The notes: generated by a model from the letters alone, not told the origin. Numbered from the stretch's first letter, positions 36,260 through 45,316 are shown. The stretch: DNA of 64,000 bases from Paenibacillus sp. FSL W8-0426 (GCF_037969725.1 NZ_CP150203.1:4232001-4296000), one strand, 5' to 3'. A program made the numbers and translations.

Positions 36260-36946
36260 TTGAAATCCATACTCATCGTCGAAGATGAGGAAGCTATCGC
36301 ACGCGTGCTGGCTGCCTATCTGAGAAAAGCAGGATTCGATGTGCGACATGCCGCGGACGGGCCGACGGCCCACAGCATGTTTGATGCGAGCACGCCTTCC
36401 CTCGTTCTGCTGGATGTCATGCTGCCCGGCATGGACGGCTGGGAGCTGCTGCGAATGATTCGTGATAAAAGCGCATGTCCAGTCATCATGCTGACGGCAC
36501 TGGACGATATACAGGACCGCCTGAACGGCTTGAATGCCGGGGCGGACGATTATATGAGCAAACCCTTTGTGCCGGAAGAGGTCGTGGCACGGGTCAATGC
36601 CGTGCTGCGCCGCAATCCCTACTTGACGGCGGGCGGTGCAGGCAAGCGATATTTTGGCAGCCTGGTGATTGACCTGACGGCCAAGCAGGTTTTGCTGCAC
36701 GGTGCAGAAGTGGCGCTCACGCCAAGAGACTTGTCGCTGCTGCTGTTCCTGTCCGAATATCCCAACCGGACCTTCACGAGAGACCACTTGATCGAACAGG
36801 TATGGGGGCTCGACTATGATGGAAGCGACCGGGCCGTGGACTTGTCCATCAAGCGGCTGCGCCAGGCTCTAGGCCAATGGGAATCGGAAACGGGAGAAAT
36901 TCGCACGCTGCGGGGAATGGGGTATCAATTTTGGATCGCCAACTAA
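36260..36946 (+). CDS. OmpR-family response regulator
   Basis: The 228-residue regulator starts at TTG 36260 behind AAAGGAG. It has a receiver domain (VEDEE, Asp in LVLLDVMLPG, Lys in DDYMSKPF) and a winged-helix effector domain (RTFTRDHLIEQVWGLDYDGSDRAVDLSIKRLRQAL). The partner kinase begins inside its 3' end. Targets are unknown; the divergent YceI-like gene is a candidate. Confidence 0.93.
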   Translation: MKSILIVEDEEAIARVLAAYLRKAGFDVRHAADGPTAHSMFDASTPSLVLLDVMLPGMDGWELLRMIRDKSACPVIMLTALDDIQDRLNGLNAGADDYMSKPFVPEEVVARVNAVLRRNPYLTAGGAGKRYFGSLVIDLTAKQVLLHGAEVALTPRDLSLLLFLSEYPNRTFTRDHLIEQVWGLDYDGSDRAVDLSIKRLRQALGQWESETGEIRTLRGMGYQFWIAN

Positions 36947-38394
36947 AACCGAATCCGCCCACACGCAAAACATCCATGCTGTCCTACTGGACTCTTCGCT
37001 ATTTTCTGATTCTTTGTATCGGATTCACCCTGATTGCAGCAGGAGCGCTCTATTGGATTCGCAGTACGTCCATTGAGAAAAGCATGAAAACCGCCGAATT
37101 GCTCGGCCTTGAGATCGCGGAAAAAGTGACCGGACCGGGAAACAAGCTGCTCATCCCCCCGGACATCGATATGCTGGTGGACAAGCGGATCAAACTGTTC
37201 AACACGGACAACTATTTCTGCATCATGGTGCTGGACAACAACCATCATTTGATGTACTCCAGGCCGAAAATGACGCAGGACGATGTGCGCTATCATCTGT
37301 CGGATGACTTGAATGCGCCAAGGAACAAGAACTACGCCGGCGTTACCGTCAACATTACAGACTCGAATGAAACCCTTGGCAAAGTATGGGTCATGCAGTC
37401 CAAAAAGTCGCTCACGTTCAGCACGGAAACGTTTGTCATCGTGGTGCTGCTGCTCGCCGCCTTGATTCTGTGCGGCTGGTTCACCATATATTGGTTGTCG
37501 CGCAAGCTCTCCAAACCGATCCGGCAAGTCGCCCATGCGGCAGAACAGATCCGAATCGGCAATTATGAGGTCAATCTGGACATCGATACGAAGGAACAGG
37601 AAATGAATGAACTTGTCAGCTCCTTCCGGGATATGTCCATTCGCCTGAAACAATTGGAAGAATGGCGCGCCTTGTCCTTGGCTGGGGTCACTCATGAATT
37701 GAAAACCCCGGTCACCTCCATCAAGGGTCTGGTCATGGCCGTACGGGATGACATTGTCAGCCCCCAGGAAGGAAAGGAATTTCTCGATATCGCTCTGAAG
37801 GAATCTCAGCGGATGGAACGTATGGTCGCCGATTTGCTGGACTATAACGCCATGAGCGCCGGCAGCGTGGCGGTGCGGCATGAACGTATCGATCTCCATC
37901 TGCTGGTAAGGGAAATCATCTATCAGTGGAGGATCACCTGCGAGGACAAAATGCCCGAGATTGAATTGGAAGCGTCAACGGGCACGCAGTATGCGATCGG
38001 CGATGCGCTCCGCGTTCAGCAGATCATCGTCAACTTGCTGAATAACGGGCTTCAAGCCATGTCTGATGAACAAACGCCTGCGTTCCGGATTCGCCTGCAA
38101 GCCGAGGGAGAGCATCTCTCGATCGATGTACGGGACTATGGCACAGGCATTGCTCCTGAAGACCAGCCCAAAATCTTCGAACGCTTCTACCGCGGCGAAC
38201 TCAAAAAACGCCGGACTCGCGGACTCGGACTTGGTTTGACTTACAGTCGTCTGCTCGCCGAAGCGCAGGACGGAGAACTGTTCCTCGCTTCCAGCAGCCC
38301 GGAAGGCAGTATCTTTACGCTAAGGCTTCCGCTCTGGACCCCGGCGGATCAGCACAAGCGCGAGCAAACCTACCGTTCTCCGGTCAATGCTTGA
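36931..38394 (+). CDS. Two-component sensor histidine kinase
   Basis: About 487 residues from TTG 36931 (GAATGGGG upstream, 16-base overlap with the regulator); ATG 36973 is an alternative without a ribosome site. Two transmembrane helices flank an extracellular domain of about 130 residues, then a HAMP domain (WLSRKLSKPIRQVAHAAEQI), HisKA with the phospho-acceptor in GVTHELKTPVTSI, N-box NLLNNGLQAM and DYGTGI, then a GLGLGLTYSR lid. The ligand is unknown. Confidence 0.93.
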   Translation: MDRQLKPNPPTRKTSMLSYWTLRYFLILCIGFTLIAAGALYWIRSTSIEKSMKTAELLGLEIAEKVTGPGNKLLIPPDIDMLVDKRIKLFNTDNYFCIMVLDNNHHLMYSRPKMTQDDVRYHLSDDLNAPRNKNYAGVTVNITDSNETLGKVWVMQSKKSLTFSTETFVIVVLLLAALILCGWFTIYWLSRKLSKPIRQVAHAAEQIRIGNYEVNLDIDTKEQEMNELVSSFRDMSIRLKQLEEWRALSLAGVTHELKTPVTSIKGLVMAVRDDIVSPQEGKEFLDIALKESQRMERMVADLLDYNAMSAGSVAVRHERIDLHLLVREIIYQWRITCEDKMPEIELEASTGTQYAIGDALRVQQIIVNLLNNGLQAMSDEQTPAFRIRLQAEGEHLSIDVRDYGTGIAPEDQPKIFERFYRGELKKRRTRGLGLGLTYSRLLAEAQDGELFLASSSPEGSIFTLRLPLWTPADQHKREQTYRSPVNA

Positions 38395-38411
38395 CACACC
38401 GATGGCAGACC

Positions 38412-38457
38412 AAAAACACCTCCGAAAGATTCTCTGACGAAATCTTCGGGGGTGTCA
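38412..38457 (-). terminator. Bidirectional terminator between kinase and AAA ATPase genes
   Basis: ACACCTCCGAAAGATT pairs with AATCTTCGGGGGTGT. On the minus strand TTTTTGG follows; on the plus strand CAATTTCTT follows. It serves the convergent gene ends. Confidence 0.8.
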
Positions 38458-38476
38458 ATTTCTTCAAGATCAAAAG

Positions 38477-39289
38477 CTAAGTCGTTACCGGTCTCGGCAT
38501 GTATTCGGAATAAGCCTCTGTCACAAACTGCTCTTGCAGCGAACGGCCGGCAATGATCGCTTTCCGCTTGGCTTTGAGAACGATCTGCTCCACGTCGGCG
38601 AAGCTGCAGCCTTCGAGGCGGTTGCATATGTAGTCCGGTAATCCCGGTTCGTGTTCGAAGGAACCGATCAGCTTGCCCACATACGTCTCACGGCTTTGGC
38701 GATCAGGCATGGTATAATTTATTTTTGTATCGAAACGACGCCATATCGCATGATCCAACTGTGCGTCCAGATTGGTCGCCGCCATAAACACACTTTCCCC
38801 TTCCCACTCATCCATGCATTGCAATAAGGTGTTGACCACCCTCGCCATTTCTTTCACTTCATCATTCGATTCCCGGGTACGGGCAATGGCATCGAATTCG
38901 TCCATGAACAGCACGCACGGATTCGTTCGGGCATATTCAAACAGCTTGCGGACGTTAGAGCCGGTCTCTCCGAGATGACTGTGGATGATCGCATCCAGAC
39001 GGACGAGCACAAGCGGCAGCTGCAGTCGGGCTGCCAAATACGAAGCGGTTAGCGTTTTACCCGTTCCCGGCGGGCCAAACATGACCAACCTGTTCGGCAA
39101 AGGTACATCGTGAGCCGCAAATCGCTCCTTCATGCCTTGGATCGCAATAAATTCTTCGACGATTCTTTCATTTTCTGCGGAAAATACGATATGTCTCGCT
39201 TTGCGCTCACATTCTTTGCTTGTATAAAATGCAGCCATATCCATGCCTTTAGCTCGCGGCATACGGTAGGAATTCATAGATTTGCCCAT
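38477..39289 (-). CDS. Stand-alone AAA family ATPase
   Basis: The 270-residue protein is a single AAA module: Walker A GPPGTGKT (residues 72-79), Walker B VLFMDEFDAIAR, sensor 1 FMAATN, Arg fingers RRFD and a C-terminal small helical domain. There is no protease, zinc or membrane segment, so it differs from FtsH or ClpX. Such small AAA proteins often act as remodelling chaperones in accessory systems. No partner gene is adjacent on the same strand, so its substrate cannot be inferred. Confidence 0.88.
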   Translation of the reverse strand: MGKSMNSYRMPRAKGMDMAAFYTSKECERKARHIVFSAENERIVEEFIAIQGMKERFAAHDVPLPNRLVMFGPPGTGKTLTASYLAARLQLPLVLVRLDAIIHSHLGETGSNVRKLFEYARTNPCVLFMDEFDAIARTRESNDEVKEMARVVNTLLQCMDEWEGESVFMAATNLDAQLDHAIWRRFDTKINYTMPDRQSRETYVGKLIGSFEHEPGLPDYICNRLEGCSFADVEQIVLKAKRKAIIAGRSLQEQFVTEAYSEYMPRPVTT

Positions 39290-39584
39290 GATCTCGGATG
39301 CTCCTCATTTCATCGTGGTTTAATCGTAATTATTACTATTAAACAATAACATAAGAAGCCCATTTTGCAAAGGCTGTCTAGTTATTATGCAAATCATCCA
39401 TGGACTACAGATCATCCTGTTGCAAGCGTGCCCAATATTTGTTATTCTTAATTTGCATTCTTGTAAAACGCAAAAAAGCCCTGCATCTCATGCTAGAGCA
39501 AATGATCAGATTCGCAAGCGGCAACTTGCTAAGTCTGGAGCGTTTTACCATGAATGACAATTCCGATAAAGCGAGGTCACAATC

Positions 39585-39737
39585 ATGGCAAAAGACGTAT
39601 TGTGTGAAGTTAACTCCTGCCGTTACTGGGCTCAAGACAACAAATGCAGCGCTTCTTCCATCTACATTGTAAGCCACAGCAACAAAGAGGCGAACACTTC
39701 TTCTGAAACAGATTGCAAAACATTTGAAGTAAAATAA
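39585..39737 (+). CDS. DUF1540 miniprotein
   Basis: A 50-residue frame, starting MAKDVLCEVNSCRYWAQDNK, with GAGGT seven bases upstream. Four Cys (C7, C12, C20, C43) in the pattern LCEVNSCRYWAQDNKCSASS and a later SETDCKTFEV match DUF1540, small Cys-rich proteins common in spore formers and likely metal-binding. It is followed by its own terminator. Too short for usual cut-offs but well supported by motif and signals. Confidence 0.88.
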   Translation: MAKDVLCEVNSCRYWAQDNKCSASSIYIVSHSNKEANTSSETDCKTFEVK

Positions 39738-39750
39738 ACATCTCTCTTGA

Positions 39751-39785
39751 AGGAAAGGGACCCTGGCCGGTTCCTTTTCTTTTTG
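39751..39785 (+). terminator. Terminator of the DUF1540 gene
   Basis: AAAGGGACC pairs with GGTTCCTTT around a CTGGCC loop, followed by TCTTTTTG. Confidence 0.8.
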
Positions 39786-39799
39786 TATTGTAACAAGAA

Positions 39800-39814
39800 T
39801 GATAATTATTATCA
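39800..39814 (+). promoter_or_regulatory. Fur box upstream of the HpaB-like gene
   Basis: TGATAATTATTATCA is a perfect 7-1-7 Fur box of the Bacillus type (TGATAAT-N-ATTATCA). It lies about 120 bases before the start and predicts derepression under iron limitation. Confidence 0.85.
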
Positions 39815-39935
39815 AGCTTTATTTTTAAAATGTTCCCCGGTTTTGCTCACGGATGCACATTCGGGCGCCTCCCCACGTAAACTACGGCAGCAGGAAATCT
39901 GCCCATGACCGAATCGATCCAAGAGGTGAATGTGT

Positions 39936-41393
39936 ATGCCCGCTAAAAACGGCCAGCAGTATATCAACCGCATCGACGAACAAACCGTCCCTTGCTGGTA
40001 CAAGGGAGAGCTTTTGAGCGGTAAACGCTCCGAACATTTCGCGTTCTCCGGATTGATGCGCACGCAAGCGAAAATGTATGACTTGCAGCATGACCCGCAA
40101 TGGGCCGACGTGATGACCTATGCTTCCCCATCCGACGGGAGCCCTGTAGGCATGTCTTTTCTTCCGCCCACCGATGTCAACGATTTGCGCAGACGCCGAA
40201 AAGCGATGAACATCTGGTCAGGCATCCACCATGGTTTTCTGGGGAGATCTCCGGATTACATGAATACAGCGATTATGGCCTTCTATACTGCCGCAGAAGT
40301 ACTTAACGAAGCATCGCCGCAATATGCCGAAAATTTGAAAAATTATTACGCCTACTGCCGGGACAATGATATCACCCTCTCTCATGCCTTCATCCAGCCG
40401 CATGCGAGCAAAATTTCGGGTCTGTTGGATTCCACGGAAGAATCGATCGCCGCCAAAATCGTGGAACGCACCCATGAGGGCCTGATCGTCAGCGGCGCGT
40501 TTCTGATGGCGACCCAAGGCGCCACCTCGGACGAAGTCCTTGTGTATCCTTCGCCTTCGCCTGCACCATTCGAAGACGAGAACCCGTTTGTTTTTGCCTT
40601 CGCGGTGCCCAATGACTTGCCGGGAATTACAATGGTATGCCGGGATAGTTACGCGGCGGAGTCGGATTTCAATTACCCGCTCAGCTCCAAATACGAGGAA
40701 ATGGACAATTTGGTGATCTTCGATCATGTGCTGGTGCCCAATGACCGAATTTTTTTCGCCGGAGAAGAGGAACTGTCCCCCCTCCTGTTTCGGGAAAGCC
40801 ATTTCCACGTTCATGCCGGTCATCAAGTGCTGTGCCGGTATATTGCCAAAACCGAGTTTCTGCTCGGAACGATCCAATTGTTGACTGATACGCTCGATTT
40901 GGGCTCCGAATCACATGTTATCGAAAAAACAGCCCGCGTGATGGCAGGCCTGGAAACGTTGAAAGCATTATCCGTTGCGGCAGAGGAAGGTGCCATTCCG
41001 GACGGACGGGGGTTTGTTTTGCCTGCCCCCAAACCGTTATTGGCCGCCAACCTCATCTATCCCAAGCTGTATCCCGACATCATCGAAATTTTGCAGCTCG
41101 TCGGTTCGAGCGGCATGATCATGATCCCGCAAGAAGAAGACTTCCGCTCGGCTGCGGCGGCACACCTGGAAACGTACCTGAAAGGCAGCGATTTGGCATC
41201 ATTTGAACGGACCGCTTTATTTCGTCTCATATGGGAACTCGGCGCCGGATCATTCGGCGGGAGACAAAAGCAGTTCGAACGTTTCTTCTTCGGCAACACG
41301 ATTACAGCGTCGGGCCGACTGGTTTCGGCTTATTCCGGCGATGATCGCTTCCGCAAACAAGTGCTTGATTTCATCACGGATACAAACCGCTAA
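39936..41393 (+). CDS. HpaB-family flavin-dependent oxygenase
   Basis: About 485 residues from the second of two nearby ATGs (GAGGTGA seven bases upstream). The sequence aligns in layout with 4-hydroxyphenylacetate 3-monooxygenase (HpaB), which hydroxylates phenols using reduced FAD supplied by a reductase: HAFIQPHASKISG, GLIVSGAFLMATQGATSDEVLVYP (cofactor and substrate region) and a helical C-terminus. No hpaC reductase adjoins, but a nitroreductase-like flavoprotein and a flavodoxin are convergent neighbours. The perfect Fur box suggests an iron-starvation role, for example in catechol or siderophore chemistry; this is inference. Confidence 0.88.
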   Translation: MPAKNGQQYINRIDEQTVPCWYKGELLSGKRSEHFAFSGLMRTQAKMYDLQHDPQWADVMTYASPSDGSPVGMSFLPPTDVNDLRRRRKAMNIWSGIHHGFLGRSPDYMNTAIMAFYTAAEVLNEASPQYAENLKNYYAYCRDNDITLSHAFIQPHASKISGLLDSTEESIAAKIVERTHEGLIVSGAFLMATQGATSDEVLVYPSPSPAPFEDENPFVFAFAVPNDLPGITMVCRDSYAAESDFNYPLSSKYEEMDNLVIFDHVLVPNDRIFFAGEEELSPLLFRESHFHVHAGHQVLCRYIAKTEFLLGTIQLLTDTLDLGSESHVIEKTARVMAGLETLKALSVAAEEGAIPDGRGFVLPAPKPLLAANLIYPKLYPDIIEILQLVGSSGMIMIPQEEDFRSAAAAHLETYLKGSDLASFERTALFRLIWELGAGSFGGRQKQFERFFFGNTITASGRLVSAYSGDDRFRKQVLDFITDTNR

Positions 41394-41415
41394 ACGTTAG
41401 GCCATTCGGCGGACA

Positions 41416-41982
41416 CTACATCCGATGGTCGTAGACGGTCATTAGCTCCGAGGCCGGTCTGCCCACGCTCAGATCGCCGAAAGAAGGCCGGTCCCCATAG
41501 CCGATGTGGAACACGCCCAATACCCGTTCCGCGCTCGTTAAACCCATCAGATTCATAAACACGGGATGCTGCTGGTAGTCATTTGTTTTCCAGACTGCCT
41601 GCAGCCCCTGCTCCGCCGCAAGCTGGCTGAACCTTCTGCTCCATGCTTTGGCCTGCAGCGGATCATCTTCCCGGGCGTTAAACGGTGCCACGACGACAAG
41701 ATGCGCGGGAATGGCTTCGGTGTATTGATACGCGGCCCAATCCCCGTAACGATCCGCCAGATGAGGGGGATAACTCTGACGAACCGCCTCCAGGTAGAGC
41801 TGGCGCCCTTCTCCGGAGAACAGCATAAACCGCCAGGGCTCCGGCGTCATAACGTATAATGAAGGATCTGCTTGATCAAGCAACCGTGCGATTACGGATT
41901 TCGGAACAGGCAGCGGACTGAACTCGCAGCCGCCTGTGCGCTTTTTGCCATGCCCCATATCTTGCCTCATACCTGCCGACAT
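41416..41982 (-). CDS. Nitroreductase-family flavoprotein
   Basis: The 188-residue protein has nitroreductase-family traits: PVPKSVIARLLDQAD, then TPEPWRFMLFSG (equivalent of the PxPWRF motif), a central AHLVVVAP strand and the C-terminal VLGVFHIGYGDRP. The FMN-contacting RRS(I/V)R motif at the N-terminus is replaced by GKKRTGG, so FMN binding may be altered. AAGGGGGGAG precedes the ATG. It is likely the last gene of the flavodoxin operon. The substrate is not predictable. Confidence 0.85.
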   Translation of the reverse strand: MSAGMRQDMGHGKKRTGGCEFSPLPVPKSVIARLLDQADPSLYVMTPEPWRFMLFSGEGRQLYLEAVRQSYPPHLADRYGDWAAYQYTEAIPAHLVVVAPFNAREDDPLQAKAWSRRFSQLAAEQGLQAVWKTNDYQQHPVFMNLMGLTSAERVLGVFHIGYGDRPSFGDLSVGRPASELMTVYDHRM

Positions 41983-42068
41983 TTCTTCGCTCCCCCCTTG
42001 TTCCTCTGTCCATACGAATCGGCGTATCCATGCATGCTTCTGTCAGCATTCCGCCACTATAAGTGACG

Positions 42069-42878
42069 TTACATCACCCAATTTTTCTTGGGCTCGCCTT
42101 CGCATTTCCAGCGGTCCGTTTCGTCATGTATGCGTGCCTTATCCCGAGGTGTAAACCGATCCGAATCCAGGCACGACTCCTTCGCTCGGGGAATGCTTTC
42201 CCGGACAAGCCGGATGTAATCCTGCGAGCGCTGCAGCGACCTCGGCCCGGGGAGATGGCGGATTTTGCGCCCCTCTAACAGGCAATACGTTTCGATCATG
42301 CCCGGCAGCTGCCCGAAAGCTTCCCAGCAAAATAAGGTAGCCATATGCTGGAATGCTTCAACCACATTGGGGTCGTAAACGACCATGTATTTCTGGATCA
42401 GCAGCGAGTCCCAACCGGCAGGCTGCCAGACCGTCTGAAAAATCATGGACAAATGCATGGACATGGACGGTATTTCCGTTTTCCACTGTTCGAACACGAT
42501 GGACGGATAATCCAGATCTTCGTTCATGGCCGCCACGAGGGACAACTCGTCGGTAATCCGGTTTTTCACGTCCCAATAATGCAATACGGAATCGAAACCG
42601 GTCGTTTTTTTGGGCCACCATTTTTCCAGCAAATACTGGATGGGCACTTCCTTGCGAATCCCCGGCTCCATGCTGTAAAACGCATTGACTGCGTGGCTGA
42701 CCGCGTATTGCACGCGGTGCCTCCATTCCAGGGTGACAGGCTGGTCGGCATTCGGTTCCGGGCGGAAAAACCGATGCGGGCTGCGCAGCATTTCTTCAAG
42801 CCTGTAATCTTCAAGCAGACGTTCGGAAAAACGTGTCGTTTCACGTTCCGAAGCTGCTTGAATGTTATGCTTCAACAT
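42069..42878 (-). CDS. YkuO-like protein of unknown function
   Basis: About 269 residues from ATG 42878, six bases after the flavodoxin stop. No catalytic motif or membrane segment is recognised. It contains ERLLEDYRLEEML, EVPIQYLLEKWWPKKTTGF and LPGPRSLQRSQDYIRLVRESIP. Its position directly behind a Fur-regulated flavodoxin recalls B. subtilis ykuN-ykuO, where ykuO is an uncharacterised Fur-controlled gene of similar size; the relationship is inferred from position and length and needs a search. It sits between a flavodoxin and a nitroreductase. Confidence 0.75.
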   Translation of the reverse strand: MLKHNIQAASERETTRFSERLLEDYRLEEMLRSPHRFFRPEPNADQPVTLEWRHRVQYAVSHAVNAFYSMEPGIRKEVPIQYLLEKWWPKKTTGFDSVLHYWDVKNRITDELSLVAAMNEDLDYPSIVFEQWKTEIPSMSMHLSMIFQTVWQPAGWDSLLIQKYMVVYDPNVVEAFQHMATLFCWEAFGQLPGMIETYCLLEGRKIRHLPGPRSLQRSQDYIRLVRESIPRAKESCLDSDRFTPRDKARIHDETDRWKCEGEPKKNWVM

Positions 42879-42883
42879 GATGA

Positions 42884-43336
42884 TCAGGACACCCTTAATC
42901 CGTCGGCAGCGAACGTTTTGCCGAAATCGCGGCAAGTCACCTTCTCCTGCTCCGTCGGACTGTATTCGATCTTCAGCGTTTCTGAATGCACGTCCGCCCC
43001 GCGCTCTTTCAGCTTATCCACCACCACATCCACGGCACCGCAGAATTGCTCGTAAGCCGTATCTCCGCTGCCAAACACCGCCGCCCGCTTGCCGCTCAGG
43101 TCAAGCTCATCCAGTTCTTCGTAAAAGTCCAGAAATTCATCCGGTACTTCCCCGTCTCCCCAGGTATATACTCCAATGAGAAATGCATCGTAATCCATGA
43201 GGTCGGCAGCGTTGCAGTCCGTCACGGACTTGAGAACCGCTTCGTGCCCTGCCTGCTCGATTCCCTCCACGACCAACTCTGCAATCTCTTCCGTATTTCC
43301 TGTCAGGCTTGCATATGCAACCAATAACTTAGCCAT
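42884..43336 (-). CDS. Short-chain flavodoxin, iron-regulated
   Basis: The 150-residue protein is a classic short flavodoxin: FMN phosphate-binding loop YASLTGNTEEIAE (residues about 8-20), YTWGDGEVPDEF (FMN ring contacts) and FGSGDTAYEQFCGAV. It substitutes for ferredoxin when iron is scarce. A perfect Fur box lies inside its promoter. In B. subtilis the equivalents are YkuN and YkuP. It is the first gene of the flavodoxin/YkuO-like/nitroreductase unit. Confidence 0.94.
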   Translation of the reverse strand: MAKLLVAYASLTGNTEEIAELVVEGIEQAGHEAVLKSVTDCNAADLMDYDAFLIGVYTWGDGEVPDEFLDFYEELDELDLSGKRAAVFGSGDTAYEQFCGAVDVVVDKLKERGADVHSETLKIEYSPTEQEKVTCRDFGKTFAADGLRVS

Positions 43337-43398
43337 CTATTGTCCCCTCGCTTTTATAGGTTCATGTCATGTCAATCCAACGATACGATATCATCAAA

Positions 43399-43428
43399 AT
43401 AATAGATGATAATGATTATCATTGTCAA
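43399..43428 (-). promoter_or_regulatory. Flavodoxin promoter with Fur box in the spacer
   Basis: On the minus strand TTGACA (43428 to 43423) and TATTAT (43404 to 43399) are separated by 18 bases, and the spacer holds the perfect 7-1-7 Fur box TGATAATCATTATCA (43421 to 43407). Fur bound here would block RNA polymerase directly. Confidence 0.9.
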
Positions 43429-43563
43429 ATATTATTTTAGTTCCCTTCTCAATTCTGCTCACGCTTTGTGGCCAAGCAATTCATCCGCGCCTTAGCTGGC
43501 GTGCAGGTGATCATTTGTTGTACAATAGTATCCAAATGACTTTCGAAGGATGGATAAACCACA

Positions 43564-44427
43564 ATGTACGTAGCACAGAATTGGAAGGATTACGAAGTAA
43601 TTGATACGGGAGACGGCGAGAAGCTCGAGCGTTGGGGCGACATCATTCTGCGCAGACCGGATCCGCAAATTATTTGGCCGAAAAAACAAGAAACGAACGA
43701 GTGGCGTCAAGTGCACGGGCACTATCACCGCAGCTCTTCCGGCGGCGGCAGCTGGGATATGAAAAAGCCTATTCCCGAACGCTGGACGATCGGATACGAA
43801 AACCTCAAATTCCATATCAAACCGACCAGCTTCAAGCACACCGGGCTGTTCCCTGAACAGGCAGCCAACTGGAGCTGGATGATGGATAAAATCAAAGGCG
43901 CGAACCGCCCGATTTCTGTGCTGAACCTGTTCGCCTACACAGGGGGCGCCACCGTCGCAGCCGCGTACGCCGGGGCTTCCGTCGTTCACGTCGATGCAGC
44001 CAAAGGCATGGTGCAATGGGCCAAAGAAAACGTACAGCTGTCCGGTCTGGCCGACCGCCCGGTACGCTTCATTACCGATGACGTGTTCAAATTCGTGCAG
44101 CGCGAAATCCGTCGCGGCAACCGCTACGACGCGATCATCATGGATCCGCCGTCCTACGGGCGCGGCCCGAACGGCGAAACCTGGAAGCTGGAGCAGAACC
44201 TGCATCCGTTCCTCGAATCCTGCATGGAGATTATTTCGGACAACCCGTTGTTTATGCTGATTAATTCCTATACGACAGGCATTTCCCCAACCGTTCTGCG
44301 CAACATGCTGACGATGACCATGTCCGCCAAATACGGAGGCACGATCAACGCCGGAGAAATCGGCCTTCCGATTACGCGCAGCGGCCTGAACCTGCCTTGC
44401 GGCATCCTTGGCCGTTGGGAGTCCTGA
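43564..44427 (+). CDS. Class I SAM-dependent methyltransferase, RlmI/RlmK-like
   Basis: The 287-residue protein has the SAM-binding motif VLNLFAYTGGAT (residues about 119-130), a ribose-binding acidic residue in VVHVDAAKG, and motif IV IMDPPSYGRG, as in RlmI/RlmK-type rRNA cytosine methyltransferases, although the usual N-terminal PUA domain is missing. It ends three bases before a pseudouridine synthase, so the pair probably modifies RNA together. Exact target unknown. Confidence 0.87.
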   Translation: MYVAQNWKDYEVIDTGDGEKLERWGDIILRRPDPQIIWPKKQETNEWRQVHGHYHRSSSGGGSWDMKKPIPERWTIGYENLKFHIKPTSFKHTGLFPEQAANWSWMMDKIKGANRPISVLNLFAYTGGATVAAAYAGASVVHVDAAKGMVQWAKENVQLSGLADRPVRFITDDVFKFVQREIRRGNRYDAIIMDPPSYGRGPNGETWKLEQNLHPFLESCMEIISDNPLFMLINSYTTGISPTVLRNMLTMTMSAKYGGTINAGEIGLPITRSGLNLPCGILGRWES

Positions 44428-44430
44428 TCC

Positions 44431-45159
44431 ATGTCCGCGCACAAACATTTGTCCGGTGCGGATATCCCTGTGCTTTTTGAGGACAATCACTTGCTTGGCA
44501 TCAGCAAGCCGGTGAACGTGCCTACGCAGGAAGACGCATCGGGCGACCCGGATTTGCTTACACTGCTCAAGCAGGACTTGAAAGAACGCTACAACAAACC
44601 CGGCAACGTATATCTCGGTCTGGTCCATCGGCTGGACCGTCCGGTTGGCGGCGCGATGATCTTCGCCAAAACGTCCAAAGCCGCTTCCCGCCTGTCCGAT
44701 ACGGTGCGCGGGCGTGATTTTCGCAAAATCTATGCTGCGGTCGTACACGGCAAACTGCCTGCGCTGAACGGCACGCTGAAGCATACGCTTTATAAAGATG
44801 CCCGTACCAATACGGTCAAGGTTGTGCCCAAAGGCACTTCGGGCGGCAAAGATGCCGTGCTCGACTATTGGGTCGTCGGTCAAACGGAGAAACACAGTCT
44901 CGTTCATATCGAGCTGCACACAGGCAGATCACACCAAATCCGGGTTCAGATGATGGCTGTCGGCTGCCCGCTCTATGGCGACCAGAAATACGGCGCACAC
45001 CTGAACAAACCCGGACAACAGATCGCGCTCTGGTCTTCCATTGCTGCGTTTCCACATCCGGTCACGAAGGAAGAGGTCGTGCTCCGATCACTGCCGCCAC
45101 GGGAGTATCCATGGTCCGAGTGGTCCCTCGATCTCTATGAGAAAACCTTCGGCAAATAG
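44431..45159 (+). CDS. RluA-family pseudouridine synthase
   Basis: The 242-residue enzyme converts uridine to pseudouridine in RNA. It contains LVHRLDRPVGGAMIFAKT (catalytic Asp in HRLD), KIYAAVVHG, and the conserved HTGRSHQIRVQMMAVGCPLYGDQKYG. No S4 domain is present, and DNA or tRNA specificity cannot be told. GGGAG precedes the ATG, three bases after the methyltransferase stop. A strong terminator follows. Confidence 0.93.
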   Translation: MSAHKHLSGADIPVLFEDNHLLGISKPVNVPTQEDASGDPDLLTLLKQDLKERYNKPGNVYLGLVHRLDRPVGGAMIFAKTSKAASRLSDTVRGRDFRKIYAAVVHGKLPALNGTLKHTLYKDARTNTVKVVPKGTSGGKDAVLDYWVVGQTEKHSLVHIELHTGRSHQIRVQMMAVGCPLYGDQKYGAHLNKPGQQIALWSSIAAFPHPVTKEEVVLRSLPPREYPWSEWSLDLYEKTFGK

Positions 45160-45166
45160 ACTTTCC

Positions 45167-45210
45167 AACCGTGCAGATCCGGATCGATATCCGGTTTGCA
45201 CGGTTTTTTC
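45167..45210 (+). terminator. Terminator of the methyltransferase/rluA unit
   Basis: AACCGTGCA-ATCCGG pairs with CCGGT-TGCACGGTT, followed by TTTTTTCC. Confidence 0.85.
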
Positions 45211-45316
45211 CTTATCTATGTTCCAACCGAAGTTCCGGTTGTTCGAACGATGCATCGCCGAAAGCATTTTCCGATACCCTTTTTCTCCATCACCTAACTT
45301 CAAGGAGCTGATTTTC

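Noticed and set aside
39405..39815. 136-codon frame antisense to the DUF1540 gene
   Set aside because: The plus strand has a good ribosome site, a DUF1540 motif and a terminator; the antisense frame crosses the Fur box and terminator.
43492..44919. 475-codon frame antisense to the methyltransferase and rluA genes
   Set aside because: Both genes on the plus strand have firm motifs; the antisense frame has none.
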